Assembly: GCA_032622095.1 (NCBI GenBank)
Contig: CP136066.1
Location: 186,472,716 to 186,536,715, forward strand
Origin: Siphonodentalium dalli
Lineage: Eukaryota > Mollusca > Scaphopoda > Gadilida > Siphonodentaliidae
Length of the DNA stretch: 64,000 bases
Direction of reading: 5' to 3'
Part shown: positions 63,973 through 64,000 of the stretch, one piece after another
Numbering within the stretch: the stretch's first letter is position 1
How the letters are laid out: each line of letters opens with the position of its first letter
Made by a program: the position numbers and the translations under genes
The notes under the pieces: model-generated
Seen by the model: only the letters and a program-made list of their open reading frames with translations
The model's database searches: none
What the model was told of the DNA's origin: nothing

Positions 63973-64000
63973 CTTAAAATAAAAAAATACATATGAACAG

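Overview
The window looks like nuclear DNA of a marine invertebrate, most likely a bivalve mollusc. It is AT-rich, its genes are split into many small exons with GT/AG introns, and it is packed with foldback MITEs, hAT-like elements, a truncated LINE, a tRNA-type SINE and 'GTCCGTCCGTCC / gagttatggcccttttt' repeats that I associate with molluscan genomes. No bacterial genes, CRISPR array or rRNA was seen. The species assignment is inference.

Two protein-coding genes can be read through from exon to exon. (1) Plus strand, 3649-34646: an RNF8-like E3 ubiquitin ligase with an FHA domain, a long coiled coil and a C3HC4 RING. It also has a C-terminal RGG-rich and acidic region and a CCHC zinc knuckle split over the last two exons. 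Seven exons join in phase into 581 residues plus stop; the exon encoding the start of the FHA domain was not found. (2) Minus strand, 61433-44825: a complete nine-exon gene of 300 codons encoding a peroxiredoxin-like protein in which the redox CxxC is encoded TGA-x-x-TGA. This is selenoprotein L (SelL), the diselenide UxxU family of aquatic organisms. Its SECIS element could not be located with confidence, and a half-MITE sits five bases after the stop codon.

Minor coding signals are a terminal exon of an unidentified minus-strand gene at 63859-63972 and a weak possible minus-strand gene at 36159-37256.

Layout. 1-3.6 kb: repeats. 3.6-34.6 kb: RNF8-like gene, with a 34-copy minisatellite grown from its first visible exon/intron junction (3749-4815), a broken hAT transposase (7282-9353), a nest of hAT-like element > LINE > 1.9-kb palindromic element (9924-14364), a second hAT-like element (17186-18592), a partly duplicated RING exon end (about 19.07-19.16 kb), and a 6.7-kb hAT-like element (27158-33824) between its last two exons. 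34.7-44.7 kb: MITEs, weak exons, and a 390-bp hAT MITE with a perfect 8-bp target duplication. 44.8-61.4 kb: SelL, its introns full of foldback elements. 61.5-64 kb: SelL upstream region, a reverse-transcriptase fragment and the next gene's last exon.

The two main genes are convergent (RNF8-like plus, SelL minus) and show no sign of acting together. The most notable points are the UxxU selenoprotein gene, two independent tandem duplications of exon-end plus splice donor in one gene, and the RNF8 variant with a zinc knuckle.
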